Below, in pieces: positions 22,159 to 33,355 of a stretch of 64,000 bases of DNA (its first letter is position 1; each line of letters opens with the position of its first letter). The stretch is from Bradysia coprophila. Its lineage: Eukaryota > Arthropoda > Insecta > Diptera > Sciaridae. The notes under the pieces were generated by a model. It did not search any database, was not told the DNA's origin, and was given only the letters and a program-made list of their open reading frames with translations. A program made the position numbers and the translations under genes. The DNA lies in NCBI RefSeq assembly GCF_014529535.1, contig NW_023503496.1, positions 2,232,001-2,296,000 on the forward strand, read 5' to 3'.

Positions 22159-22764
22159 ATGTCTGACATTGAAGTGTAAGTGTGGAATTACGACCCAAGC
22201 TAACGAACTCCATCAACTAATCCGGTCAATTAATTCATTTCAGTGCCGCAGCTGCTCCAGCCGTTGATGTTGGTGGCAAGATGGATATCCGTTCAAGAAG
22301 TTCTGAAGGAATCGCTCATTGCTGACGGTTTAGTTCATGGTATACATCAGGCATGTAAAGCTTTGCATAGAGGAGTCAACTAAATTCGACAATTCGACTA
22401 ACTTATGACTCGTTGTAGGCGAATTAGACGTCAAGCTGTTCTGTGTATTTTGGCTGAAAGTTGCGATGAGCCACAATACAAGAAACTGATCACTGCCCTT
22501 TGCAATGAACATCAAATTCCATTGATTCGAGTTGATTCCAACAAAAAGCTTGGCGAATGGTCTGCAAAATCGACAAAAAATGGAAAGGCACGCATAGTGT
22601 GCGGCTCATCCTCTTGTGGTCATTAAGGTGAGCTAATCAACTATCTTAATGATGAGACAGGAATATCAATCTTACCATTCGGATTTTACAAACAATTTCA
22701 GGACTTCGGTGAAGAGACGCCAGCATTGGACGTCGTCAAGGATCATTTGAGACAGTCTAGTTAA
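22159..22764 (+). pseudogene. RpS12: Ribosomal protein S12 gene copy, intron-containing, with disabling lesions
   Basis: The ATG at 22159 begins MSDIEV, then an intron (GT at 22176, CAG at 22243) leads to AAAAPAVDVGGKMDI. The following RpS12 segment (VQEVLKESLIADGLVHGIHQ) is in another frame after a small deletion near 22293. The central exon ([28 protein letters not shown]) is recognisable. It then loses frame before the VVIK / GTGAGC donor at 22626. The last exon (DFGEETPALDVVKDHLRQ) is clean. RpS12 is a small-subunit protein of the ribosome. A pyrimidine-rich acceptor before the ATG suggests a 5'-UTR exon. Introns are retained, so this is not a processed copy. It is either a duplicated pseudogene or a real gene hurt by assembly indels. 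No second copy is in the window. Confidence 0.75.
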
Positions 22765-23083
22765 ATGCCAATATGTTACACTGTTTGCTCCTTCCGATGA
22801 ATTGTGAACTTTCTTTTTTGAGTTGAATTCTAAAGAAAATCGAAAAGCAAGTTGGTTGATCAAGGATGTATATGAACGGTTGTTTAGGCTATGGTTGTGC
22901 GTTCGACGACAGTTGTAGCCATATCAAGTAAACAGCGTTCGAGTCCATCGTAAGTGAATCAGGAAGTCTTTGCTGCGCATTCGTTTTGAACCGTTCCGTT
23001 GAACTGAACAATATCCATTTTCTAGTCGACGGAATTAAAACTTAAAGTTTAGTGACTCGACTAAAGGGAAAGGGAATTTTCTT

Positions 23084-23566
23084 TTATTCCAAACACACCA
23101 CTACGCTATTTACTAAGTAAACAATAAGACCTGAGGACAGCAAATAAATTGAGCTTTGAACATGAAAACGAAATGCAAATTCTAAATGTTTTGTCTTATT
23201 TCTAGTTGAGCTTTGCTCATAACTTTCCAAGGCACCGTTTTCGATTAGACTCTTTACCAAACTTTTACCCAACGCTTCACATTTCTCAAACACATCCAAT
23301 CGATAGCATTCGTGACGATAGAATCCACAGTACAATGTTACTTCGGTGATAGCATCAGCAGCGACGGCATAGCCTTCACCGATTTTACTTTCAGAAACAA
23401 ATGGACATTTCAAAACAGCCGTTCCATTCGTAGCCTCGGCATCCGCTTTTTTACCGTTGAAAAATGGACATTTAGCGATATTGCCTTCAGACAAAACTTT
23501 CTGTTGCGTATCCACATACGGCACTCTCCCATTACATCTTGACCGACAACCAGACGCATCGGACAA
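23084..23566 (-). CDS. Uncertain cysteine-containing ORF
   Basis: A 160-codon frame starting from a non-ATG codon, with two CPF motifs (KCPFFNGKK and LKCPFVSESK), a TLYCGFYRHECYRLDVFEKC segment and a hydrophobic end. The spacing of the cysteines and the coding-like composition in the first 110 codons suggest part of a real protein. However, the frame is blocked upstream by a stop, and the tail after STRNKTK looks like non-coding sequence. I do not recognise it. Confidence 0.3.
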   Translation of the reverse strand: MSDASGCRSRCNGRVPYVDTQQKVLSEGNIAKCPFFNGKKADAEATNGTAVLKCPFVSESKIGEGYAVAADAITEVTLYCGFYRHECYRLDVFEKCEALGKSLVKSLIENGALESYEQSSTRNKTKHLEFAFRFHVQSSIYLLSSGLIVYLVNSVVVCLE

Positions 23567-23890
23567 TCCTCAACCTTGGCAGCCTCGTCTCGCTTCGTTT
23601 CGTTTCTTCACGATATGTTAACGACTGGATATTACATTTCGACGGTCCCGTTGGATGTTTCGAAGATTTTCTTATCCAAATCGCGTTTGCAAAGGTTCAC
23701 GTAGATACCGTTTGTCTGTTTTTGCCAAATCATTTTTGCAGTTGAGGTTAAAAGTGGAATTGAAATGTTGACCGTCTCTTTAATCGCAATATATAAATAC
23801 GAGGTCGTATACTTGTTGCACAATATGCTGAACCAGAAATTATTTGACAGCCAGTAAAAGCGTGCAGGGTTGGAGCATTGGGCGAAAATA

Positions 23891-24095
23891 CCAAAGTATA
23901 TAAACACTGAAGGTAGCGCAGTCCCTCAGGGAATAGCAAGAAATACGGATCACGACTTTAAGGTGAATTTCTTATGACGCCAATACATATATTTACAGCA
24001 TGTTGTACGCATGTGTATTGATATACAATAAATTCACCTCAAAGTAGGGATTCGCATGTTTTTGCGGATCTGCGATCTGTGTTTAAATACTTTGG
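23891..24095. mobile_element. MITE, CCAAAGTATATAAACACTG family
   Basis: CCAAAGTATATAAACACTG at 23891 and GTGTTTAAATACTTTGG ending at 24095 are inverted ends. The inner AAGGTGAATTTCTTATGACG / AATAAATTCACCTCAAAG also pair. A second copy lies at 59094-59394, and an isolated end-like GTGTTTATATACTTTGG lies near 54980. Confidence 0.75.
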
Positions 24096-24509
24096 AAAAT
24101 ACGGCGAAAGATTTAACCTGAAGCGAGTTCGAAATTGTGTCTAACCTCAAAATTCAAAATTGAGGCGCTCTCAAAGAATGCGTAAAATGTATCCGAAAAT
24201 TTACTTTTCGTCGTAGAATTTGAGCGAAATGCATGACTTCAACACATGAAACCTTCATTTGCGTAATTCAAATTGTCTGTCTTCAACACATACAGCTTAG
24301 TTACAACAATTCATGCTAAGTTCCAGTCAACCTGACTGAGAATCGTTTGTGACGATAGGGAAATCGAAATGTCTTTTCAAAAAAAGATCACTTCTTGTAA
24401 AAGTCGAGCTCTTTCTACACGTAAAACTCTACACCTTTCTCGGTCTGACACAAAGTAAATAAACACTGAAGGTAATGCAAATATTCATTAGATCACGAAT
24501 AATGTGGAA

Positions 24510-24648
24510 CCAAAGCACCTAGCAGGGTAAAAGAGGTTTTTACACGTCAAATAGCAGCTTTAATGGTGGCTGCTAATGGTATTATTGGTATCAAAATACT
24601 ACTCTATTTGACGCGTAAGAACCTCTATTACCCTGCTAGGTGCTTTGG
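24510..24648. mobile_element. 139-bp palindromic MITE with TGGAA target duplication
   Basis: CCAAAGCACCTAGCAGGGTA pairs with TACCCTGCTAGGTGCTTTGG. TGGAA occurs immediately outside both ends (24505-24509 and 24649-24653). Confidence 0.85.
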
Positions 24649-24819
24649 TGGAACCCAAGTTTCGTTTGAGCCGTGTATAATATGACTTATATTTCGTATG
24701 GTTGTTCCAGCGATTTTTTGGATCTGACATTCTTTGCCGTATAAATGGCAAGAATGAAATTACAACAGAATTCTACTGAGTCTGCGATTTAAACATTATT
24801 ACTTTTCAATTCCCAATAA

Positions 24820-24940
24820 ATAGTATGTTACATACCAAGGATCAAAAAGGTGTGTTCCGCTTCGCGTCGCTCCATCCCTGGACGTTTTCACCACCTGGGT
24901 CTAAAACACACCTTTTTGATCCGTGGTATGTATACTATTT
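24820..24940. mobile_element. Short palindromic MITE (GGATCAAAAAGGTGTGTT)
   Basis: AATAGTATGTTACATACC then GGATCAAAAAGGTGTGTT on the left pairs with AACACACCTTTTTGATCC and GGTATGTATACTATT on the right. The loop carries CGCTTCGCGTCGC. Confidence 0.8.
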
Positions 24941-25399
24941 TTCTTCCTGGAGTACCAAAGTCACATTCCGAACAAAACAACATACAAAAATTTAATGTCG
25001 TTGTTTACATTTGTTGACCGTACAGCATTTTTCGTTCAGCGCGCAGCAATACCAATTAATGCATACGCGCGTAGCATTATCATTTAGTGCATTCTTTATA
25101 ACTAGAAAATCATATTTAATACTCTTCGAAATTCGAAATGTAGTGAAGCAACGCTTAATATTAATACAGAATGAATATTGAACATAAATTATAATGTGTA
25201 TTATAGTGTATGTTATTGCAGTTCACACAATAAATTGCTGGATTTGAGTTTAAATTGACTTCATTATATCACATGACACATTTGGGAAAGAATAAAGATA
25301 GGATCGAAAATGACATAAGCGGGAATGAAAATTGAGAGAAAAAAGTGTCGGAGAATGTAGCTCTTTCGGTACTAAATTTGGTGAGTGAATGTGACGGTT

Positions 25400-25980
25400 T
25401 TGGTACTTCAGGAAGAAAAAAGAATTTTTGAAAATTTACTCGTGTTAAACCACATCAGACCTCCACTAAATTTTCGACCATTTATATGATTAAGTTCCCG
25501 AATTTTTTTTTTTACAAATATGTTAAGCTGCCTTGAAGCCATTTCAAAGTGCATCCACATTGAGATATGTGCTGTTGAAGCATTCAACCAAAAAGTGACT
25601 GAAAACAAACACTTTCCTTACAGAAATTTCTCGAGGTACACGAAGGTAATTTAATGTACTTTCGGGGCAAATCTGGTCTTTTGGGGGTTTTGAAGCGTCT
25701 ACGATGAAATATGAGAAATTGAAATGTTTAAGTGCTCATATTTTATTGTAGATGCTTCTAACACTACTTGCCCTGAAACAACACAAAATTACCTATCTAC
25801 TGATTTCTGTAAGAAAAGTGTTTGTTTTCGGTTTTTGATCACCTCACACTAGCCACTGGATTTTTTTAAACGTGGTTTTAACGTCTAGGGTCGAATACCT
25901 TTCTGGGCACATACAAAAAGTTCCACTGGAAAATGAGTCCGATTTCGCTCAGCTGTTTTTCAAAATAATCCCTCACTGAT
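25400..25980. mobile_element. Palindromic element of the TTTCTCGAGGTGCACGAA family
   Basis: ACAGAAATTTCTCGAGGTAC near 25620, CTACGATGAAATATGAGAAA near 25700 and the paired TTTCATTGTAGATGC-type arm match 36784-37312 and 52080-52470 in order and orientation. The left end is degenerate. The right end reads TCAAAATAATCCCTC. Confidence 0.65.
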
Positions 25981-25984
25981 ATAT

Positions 25985-26225
25985 TAACATCAAAAGTTGA
26001 GTGAACTACCGCATGCTCCCTTTCCAGGAATTTTCACTTGCAATTTATTTTGTAGAGTCATAGGCTGTGCAATTTTAGCATGGTTTTGCTTCAGCTGGTT
26101 TTCAGCTTGTATATGACGTATAAACAGTTTTGATTGTTTGTATGGATCAGCTGAAGCAAATTTATGATAAAATTTCACTGCCTCTGACTGTACCTCTATG
26201 GCTATTAAGTCAGTATTCCGCATTT
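25985..26225. repeat. Repeat related to 31380-31600 and 36030-36130
   Basis: All three share a TATGxxTxAxTCAGCTGAAGC-like phrase followed by AAATTT. The first two also share a TTGCTTCA...CAGCTGG/ATTTTC stretch about 110 bases earlier in the opposite sense, giving an inverted structure. Confidence 0.4.
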
Positions 26226-26442
26226 ACAGATAGGAAAAAACAAAACAAAATGTCGGATTCGTTTGCATAAATAAATTTTTTTACTAAAATTGGAAATCTT
26301 TTATAAATATTGTACGGTCAATTCATGATACTGCGTAACGGATGCATAAATAATTTAAAAAAAAAAATTAATTTCTCGAACTCAAACTCACAAAAAATAA
26401 CGAAATTGCTAAAACGGAACGGTTCAACGAAAGAAAAAAAAA

Positions 26443-26723
26443 TCATTTTTGAAATTGTTTCACTTCTTGCAGAACGGCCGGTGTGACGCCGTTCGTGTAA
26501 TACAGAATGTACTTCGGATGCAACTCGCCCGGTCTGCAACAACAGTAAATAAACAAATTGAAATGTTGACAGTCTTGAGCAGCATTTTCGGAGTTACTTA
26601 CTTGTCCGTTATATCACCGTTACTGTTGTGGAGTATCAGATTCTTAGGCATTGTTTCGCTAGCCGTTGGAATATTGCGGGTCTTCAAGATAAACTCCTTG
26701 CTCAGTCCATTTTTCACTGGAAT
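26443..26723 (-). CDS. Last two exons of an unrecognised conserved-looking gene
   Basis: Exons 26723-26602 and 26533-26443 (stop TGA at 26445-26443) join in phase across a 68-base intron, with donor GTAAGT and acceptor TTGTTGCAG. The peptide runs IPVKNGLSKEFILKTRN, then ETMPKNLIL, then KPGELHPKYILYYTNGVTPA and ends VKQFQK. The composition and splice signals look genuine. The upstream exons were not found, so the family is not identified. The gene would be transcribed in the same direction as the SAMHD1-like gene 3 kb away, but nothing links the two. Confidence 0.5.
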
Positions 26724-26899
26724 CTGAAAGTGGACAAAGAGGAAAAATTTTTGGTGGTCACATGGTCAGAATTCAGAGCTGCGGGAGGGAAAACACTTCA
26801 ATTTTCCAAAGAATATTCAGTCAGATACGCAATTGCAGTCAGAACGGAAGCTATTGAGACGTGAGGAATGTTAGAGGAGCTTCATTTCTGCTGATTAGA

Positions 26900-27430
26900 A
26901 TGATCATCTTTTAACGACATTACACCGCCTGATTCAGTTAGATCTAATGTCAGATGGTTGTGCGAATAAATGTCAAATACCTGACAGGGTATTACAAGAG
27001 TGATTTGAATCGTCATTCCCGTGAAGAAACGTAAAAGTCAAGTCGTCGAGAAAAATCGACTAATTTTGAAGCAAAAATGACGAAAATGAGAAGAAACGCT
27101 GAAAAGGCTTGGTTTAGTCCTTGGCATTTCTTTCACACTTTTTTTGCCGATTTTTTTTGTTTTGTTTTATTGGCTCCACTTCTTTTTACCAAATGTCTGA
27201 AAGTCCTGGTTCATTGACCTCCATGGATATTGTTCTTGTTGCGTAAGATCTGAAAGTGACTTATTCATCGACTCCACTAGAGATTGGTCCTTTTGCGTAG
27301 CAAATTACAATAAGAAATCGACAAAGTGTGTCTCGGCGATTTGACTTGGGCGTTTCTTCACGGGAATTCACTAACGAACTTATCATTACGAAGGTCGACA
27401 CGTTCCATGTTGCATTTCTGTGTGCATGTC
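26900..27430. other. Intergenic, nothing recognised
   Basis: Contains short inverted GAAGAAACGxxAAAAG / CTTGGGCGTTTCTTCACGGG phrases near 27020 and 27345, possibly ends of an old element. No frame of note. Confidence 0.35.
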
Positions 27431-27443
27431 ACTGAATTTGTAC

Positions 27444-27797
27444 CAGGGCCTACTTTTTAGAAACTTTTAGAGAAAATCGAGAAAATCAAGAAACTTTGAG
27501 AAATTCAAGAAACTTTGAGAAATTCAAGAAACTTCGAGAAATTCAAGAAACTTCGAGAAATATTTCTTGAATTTCTCAAAGTCCCTTGATTTTCTCGAAT
27601 TCGAGAAATTTCAAGAAATTCCAGAAAATTTAAGAAATTCGAGAAACTTCGAGAAATTCAAGAAATTTCAAGAAACTAATTTCTCGAGTATCTTGAAGTT
27701 TCTCGAATTTCTTGAATTCGAGAAATTTTAAGAAATTCCAGAAAATTCGAGAAATTTCGAGAAATTCAAGAAATTAGTTTCCGAAAAGTAGGCCCTG
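27444..27797. mobile_element. hAT-type MITE with minisatellite body and 8-bp target duplication
   Basis: Ends are CAGGGCCTACTTTT on the left and AAAAGTAGGCCCTG on the right. ATTTGTAC flanks both sides exactly (27436-27443 and 27798-27805). An 8-bp duplication with CAGGG termini is the signature of hAT transposons. The interior is almost wholly GAAATTCAAGAAACTTCGA-type units in both orientations. Confidence 0.9.
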
Positions 27798-28269
27798 ATT
27801 TGTACGTTTTCAACTTCGTACAACAGTGAATGAGTCAGTTATTAGCGCTCTTTTTTCGAGACAGGTGCGCTCGCTCCCGTGAGAAATACTTTTTCAACGA
27901 TAAAGTTGGAAATTGCATTCCAAGGGTATTGTTTGTTGCCAGAGCGTAGCGAGGGCCACACGTCACCCGAGAAAATGCAGTGTCCAACGTTTTTCCCGAG
28001 GTAAACACAACGTTTTTCACAACAAAGGCTTTTGAAGTTTCAGCGGAGGGGCGTAAATGACTATTTTCTCGCCTGCGCTGTGAAAATTATTTCTCTCGTT
28101 GTACAGAGCCACAATTTTCAGATCCTATCTAACGGGTATAAAAGGGATCTGTTTCCATTGCAACAAAACGAACAATTTTTTTACGAAAACTGAAATTTAG
28201 TTCAAACAATTCGCACACTTTAAGAACAGTTGGTGCAGCCGTAGCCGGTACAAATGGTTTTAATAGATA

Positions 28270-28628
28270 GTGTTCCAGTTTGTTATAACGCAATTGTTGC
28301 CTCAACTGTTCGAAAACTGTGCTAACTGTTCGAACTGCAACATGCTATGGAGTTAGCACAGTCTTCGAACAATTCAGGCTGCGGACCACTTTTGTTATAA
28401 CGAACTTAGAGCGTTTTACTTCGGACATTTAGCACAGTTTTAGCTGTAGTACGCGATTGTTTTAGTGTCAAGTTAGTACAGTTTAGTACAGTTGATCTGT
28501 GTGACAACAATAGATTACCAACAAACTTGTGTTACTGTAACAACGAAATAAAGCAACCCATGGAGTTAGCACAGTTTTCGAACAGTTGAGGCTGTGGACC
28601 ACAATTGTATTATAACGAACTGGAACAC
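28270..28628. mobile_element. MITE with TA target site (GTGTTCCAGTTTGTTATAAC ends)
   Basis: GTGTTCCAGTTTGTTATAAC on the left pairs with the right-end GTTATAATACAATTG-type arm read backwards (TATAACGAACTGGAACAC). TA flanks both ends (28268-28269 and 28629-28630), as in Tc1/mariner-like insertions. Repeated AGTTAGCACAG phrases lie inside. Confidence 0.8.
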
Positions 28629-28809
28629 TACGTAGAAATTCTTATTGATCACAGAATGATGTCTGACGTTCACAGCTTCTTAAAAAAACGTTTAGCTTCA
28701 CGTTCGATCCGTCGCCCTACGCTTCGATTTTCACCGTCCTCTCTTCGTTCGCATTTTTCAACATTTTCATTTTGTTGACCGCTCACACTGTTACTTTCTA
28801 CTGGTTGAT

Positions 28810-29160
28810 TGTGCCTAAAATGATCCCAACAATAGAATCTGGAACTGTCCAATAAACTCTCTATCTCTCTTTACACGTTGGTAATGGTCACTTGGTGAAT
28901 TATCGTACTGTGATGGTATGTCGTCTCCTGGTGTGAATTCGTTTTGTTGATAACGTTTCCACAGATTTCATTGGCGACAGTTGCCCCACCCGTATTGGCA
29001 ATTTTCAGCGTACTTTCGCTGATCGCGGAAGAGCAAGCAACGTTTATGCGTTCTGATGACATCGGGTCTTTGTCTTGCTGATAACAACTGAACCGTCTTA
29101 CAGTGTAACTCTAATTGAATCATTGGTTGCGCCGACGACTTTATCGGCATTATTGGTGTG
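28810..29160 (-). pseudogene. Possible remnant of the SAMHD1-like C-terminus
   Basis: On the minus strand a frame with RDQRKYAENCQYGWGNC runs into an in-frame TGA, then continues NLWKRYQQNEFTPGDDIPSQ to a TAG. Order and composition resemble the C-terminal lobe of SAMHD1 homologues, but the match is weak and made from memory. If correct, the gene's 3' end is interrupted by a stop and by the palindromic insert at 29.4 kb. Confidence 0.25.
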
Positions 29161-29413
29161 TAAGATTAGATTAGACAGAACTCGATTAGGCTGTTTCGGA
29201 TGTATGAAGTGAATGTTGCGGTTGATTGGTTAATGCATACAGCGTACGATAAGATTACGGACGTTCGCTCTAGAAAAACGTTTATCGAAATTCGAAAGTG
29301 ATTGAGACAACAAAAGACTTCGAAATCGTGGCAATGAATGATTCGCAACACGATTATCAACTTGTCCGTTCTGGGCATCGCACATTTCGGTATTATAGTC
29401 AACTAAGTGTCCT

Positions 29414-29570
29414 TACACACAGCGACGTGCGTAGAGAGAAATGATAACAGATGGCGCTGCGGTGAGACGGCAGCAACGCCATCTGTTATCATTTATCGAA
29501 TTTTTGGTGTTACAAACGTCAAATTTGACAGAAAAACAAGAGAGATTCGATACCTACGTCGCTGTGTGTA
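29414..29570. mobile_element. 157-bp palindromic MITE beside the SAMHD1-like exons
   Basis: TACACACAGCGACGT on the left pairs with ACGTCGCTGTGTGTA on the right. An inner pair (AAATGATAACAGATGGCG / CGCCATCTGTTATCATTT) meets at a short loop. It lies 58 bases beyond the last clear SAMHD1-like exon. Confidence 0.8.
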
Positions 29571-29627
29571 GGGCCACATGCCAAATGCTACTCATAACAC
29601 TAACCTCGTACCCACTGCTGGACATAC

Positions 29628-31036
29628 CCACAATTGGATACAAATTTCTCGTTCGAACCCGTCCCAGAAAGTCTTGGGCTTCTTTCAGTCGTTCGTCGTT
29701 GCTGATGGTGATGATTTGAATGATCGAATCATCCAGATACCGATACACGTCCGGATGCATGTGCGCTTCGGACAATTTGACTCTGTTGACGAAAACGAAA
29801 GGATTGAAAACTGGGCTCTCATTTGCTTACGATCCCGGTTTACCCTTGGAACAGGAACCCATTCTCTTCGGCCGATAGGAACGCTTTGACCAATCTGAAA
29901 CGAAAACATATTCGAGCAGTGAGCACACCGACCAAACACCAACGATCGAACGAAATGTCGGAACTTACAAATGTTCGATGCCGATGATTTCGGGATGTTG
30001 ATAGCAGCGACCGTGCAGGTTCGCCCGATTCTCAAACAACTCATGGACCAGATGGTAATCGTCGATGTGGTAACTGATATGCGTTACACCATCCGCGGTG
30101 GCTGTCACTCTGGCACCGGAGAAAATGCGCGCAAATCCTTTTGGCAGGGAAATGACATTGTTGAGGTAGTATGAGTCGCGCAGAATGTAATCCCATTTAT
30201 CGACGTCGATGAAACAGAATTTGTTGTTTACGATCTGAAAGAAGAAATGATCGGACGGTGTGTGATGATGGTACGATTACCACTAAAGGTAATGCTCACA
30301 CCTCAGACAGGTACATTTGGTCGTTGCTTAAATACTTCTGAAGGCAGTCCACATCACCGTTTATCATCGACACAATTATTTCGATGCCGTTCACATGCTC
30401 CTGCATGTCCGTCGATAGTTTAATGTCATTTTTATCGAAAATGTGCCGCGTTATATCACAGGACGAGGTTTCGTGCTGAAAAAGGGAACGAAATGAAGTC
30501 GACGTACGATTCTCATTCGTGGGAAAATTGAATGACCGACGGCGCTGTCGACATCAATCTGCTTTGTCTCTGAGAACTGAACCAAATTTAAACAAAAAAT
30601 TGAAAACTGAACTTACGTTCCAATCTTTGTAGCGTCTCTGGTGCACAAACTGATCCCACATATGAGAAAACGGTCCGTGGCCGACGTCATGCAACAAGCC
30701 AGCAATCATCACACATTTTCGATGATAATCGGTCACTTTGATAGCCGAGTTCTTCTCGAGAATGTCCAGAAATTTGTCAATCAGATGGCAAACACTGAAA
30801 CCATCAAGAGAACAAAAATCAGTTTTTTTTGCCAGGCACCGACGAAAATGAAGACGAATCAACTGCACTTACCCAATACAATGCTCGAATCGGTTATGAG
30901 TTGCTCCTGGAAAAACGTAGCTACAAGCACCGAGTTGCTTCAGGTTGCGTAATCGTTGGAAGAATTCCGTGTTGATTATTTCGAAAATAATGTTCGGCAA
31001 GTCCATCACACCATGAATGGGATCGATGTAACGCAT
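29628..31036 (-). CDS. SAMHD1-like dNTP triphosphohydrolase (HD domain), 3' end incomplete
   Basis: Six exons in perfect phase: 31036-30873 (ATG at 31036), 30794-30617, 30475-30302, 30234-29969, 29894-29844 and 29782-29628, all with GT-AG borders. HD-domain landmarks are in order. DPIHG is at the start, then [16 protein letters not shown] (metal His), [12 protein letters not shown] (HD pair), a His-Glu pair opening exon 3 and [13 protein letters not shown] (metal Asp). After these come the [11 protein letters not shown] and LSAEENGF helices and [17 protein letters not shown]1 cleaves dNTPs to nucleosides and triphosphate, usually as a tetramer. The SAM domain of vertebrate SAMHD1 is not seen. 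About 329 codons are present; the C-terminal lobe is missing or degraded. Exon 1 can extend to an acceptor at 31076, so a further 5' exon is possible. Confidence 0.85.
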
Positions 31037-31079
31037 TTTCGGTTTGTTTAGCGGAGGATTCGCTCGTTGTAATTTCTAA

Positions 31080-32000
31080 AACTGGAAAAGTTTGACCGGA
31101 AATGATTTGTCGAGTCTATGTGGATTCGATTGAATGCAGTGAATCATTTGACCAAAGAGATTGGTGAGGATATTTCAGATAATTAAAAAATCCTGCGGTA
31201 AGGAAACCCAAAAAAAATTCTCGTCTGAAGAGCCTCAATAACTCTGCGGTCAAAGACCATATTCACCGTAGGGTGGGTCGAATTTTATATTTTTTTTTTT
31301 AAACCTCCTGACATCCTGGTTGCACTCAGCATGGCCCAGAGAATATTTTACGAAATTTCTTTCAAACGGCGCTACAGGAAAGGGCAATCAAATTTCAGAC
31401 TGAGTTTGCTTCAAATGATTTTCATCTGATTCATAGTACGCGTATTCTCGTGGTAGTAGAAGAAACCCTATAAGCAAAGTAAAGCGTGCATAGCCAGGTG
31501 CCAGTTGTGTTTGTATGAGTGAATCAGCTGAAGCAAATTTCGGTCGAAATTTAATCGCTTTTTCCTGTAACATTTGGGAGATCGAAGTCTTCATTCAAAC
31601 AGGGCAAGTGGGTCAGGTTTAACGAACATTACTATTCGACAAAATTTTCAACTTTACTTACGTACATAATCTACCAATCATAGAGTCGTGTCAGGGAGGT
31701 ATGCGTTAAAAGGGTTAAAACGGTTAGGCTTTTGGAAATCGCTTTAAAAATACTCGGGTCATCGCTTTTTTCCTTATCAAGGCCAGGCACTGACGATCGT
31801 ACATTGGACGTCAGTGAAATTTAAGCACACTAGGGCGGCATGTGATTTTTCTTCAGAAAATAGTAAAAAAGTGATCAATTTTGTCGAATTAAGTTGGTAT
31901 TCTCACTATAAATTAATTTAGAAAAAGTGGCCGAATAGTCAGACCCCTAACAGCTCAGATTACTTGTTTTTGTTCCTAGTAATACTGAAATGGCTCAAGC
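31080..32000. other. Intergenic, repeat remnants
   Basis: The segment 31380-31600 is related to 25985-26225. The rest shows no gene. The promoter of the SAMHD1-like gene should be here unless an upstream exon exists; no clear TATA/TCAGT pair was seen. Confidence 0.35.
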
Positions 32001-32010
32001 AAAACAAACG

Positions 32011-33004
32011 AGCCATCAGAACAGTCGGAGCGTTTGCTGCGACTGAGCCCCGTACAAACCCGTATATCTATTGCGCACGTGACCCTAGTGCGTCTGTCAC
32101 CCTACTTTGACCGTAAGCCTATTGCGCCGGTTAATGTAGTTAAAATAAAATTATCATGTAATGTGTGCATCTTACAAATTGCGCATAGCGCAATTACGAA
32201 GCCCCGTACGACGTTCCTTTCAAATGAAACAAAAATTTAAAATCGCCCTAAAAATTTTATTTTTTTGAAGGGCCTAGTATCGGCCTCAGTCCGAGGACCC
32301 AAATTTAAAATTTTTTTCAACTACATTCTATTCGGTCTTTGATTACCTTCCAAATGAAAAAAAAAATACGAAAAACGGATGAAATTTGCTCGAGTTATAT
32401 GTAAAATACACATAGGGCCCTAGTAGCGGCCTTAGTCCGAGGACCCAAATTTATTTTTTTTTCAACAACATTCTATTCGGCCTTCGATTACCTTCCAAAT
32501 CAAACAAAAATTACAAAAAACGAATGAAATTTACTCGAGTTCTATGTAAAATACACATAGGGCCCTAGTATCATTTCACTTCTAAGGCCCTTACTCACCC
32601 GATTTCAAAAAACTTTTTTTCTTGGATTGGTATTGACAATACCTATCATTTGCCGTGTGATTTACATTTCCATCGTTTATTTTGCCATAAATATCACCAA
32701 AAGACCTTAAATCACTTAGGTGGCCCTAACTCACGAAGGGCCGACCCGAATATGCCCATCTTCGAACTTAGCCTCACTTTTTCGACTATCTTTCAGGGAA
32801 AAAAAAAATTTTGAAATCGGATTTGATTTACTCAAGATATCGACGTGACAGACGGACGCACAGACGGACGGACAAAATTTTTATTGCGGATTCGTCATCT
32901 ATGAACATAGGCAAACACTTTGCCCTTACCGTCTGCTTCGAATTCCATCAATTACACACGGCATCGTAATCCTATAAGCCCCTATGTACTTCGTACGGGG
33001 CTAA
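32011..33004. mobile_element. CCCCGTACGAAGT-family element, copy 1, with internal tandem units
   Basis: Begins with AGTCGGAGCGTTTGCTGCGA...AGCCCCGTAC and ends GTACTTCGTACGGGGCTAAA. Inside, a unit of about 135-150 bases recurs: CATTCTATTCGG, CTTCCAAATGA, GAAATTTGCTCGAG, ACACATAGGGCCCTAGTAGC, CCTTAGTCCGAGGACCC. A CAGACGGACGGACAAA segment lies near the 3' end. No transposase frame is visible. Confidence 0.75.
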
Positions 33005-33009
33005 AAATT

Positions 33010-33350
33010 ATTAACAAACTTTTTTAGAGCAAATGGAAATGTCTATACGATGAGTTATCAAAGGAGCTCCATCTGATAAATTAACAACTCAAAAACACAT
33101 GGGTTAATTGACCATGTAAAAAATTGCACCGTAGCCACTGTAATGAAGCCGAGGAGATTTGAATGTACAATAAAGGACAGTAAAGGAAAGTGATCAAAAA
33201 AGTATAATCTTTTATAGACGTCACTCATGGACACTGTCCATTGGACAGTCTTTTAGGCCAAATAAAAGAACGTAGTAATGTTCCATTTACCTCGTCGATT
33301 AAGGGACATGCTTTTAAAAATTGGAACTTAAAAGCCTAAGAATGACCTCT
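33010..33350. other. Intergenic, nothing recognised
   Basis: AT-rich, no frame. A GACACTGTCCATTGGACAGTC mini-palindrome lies near 33231. Confidence 0.35.
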
Positions 33351-33355
33351 GCTAT

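Noticed and set aside
29441..30174. Plus-strand frames of 67-103 codons overlapping the SAMHD1-like exons
   Set aside because: They are antisense shadows of phase-checked exons on the minus strand.
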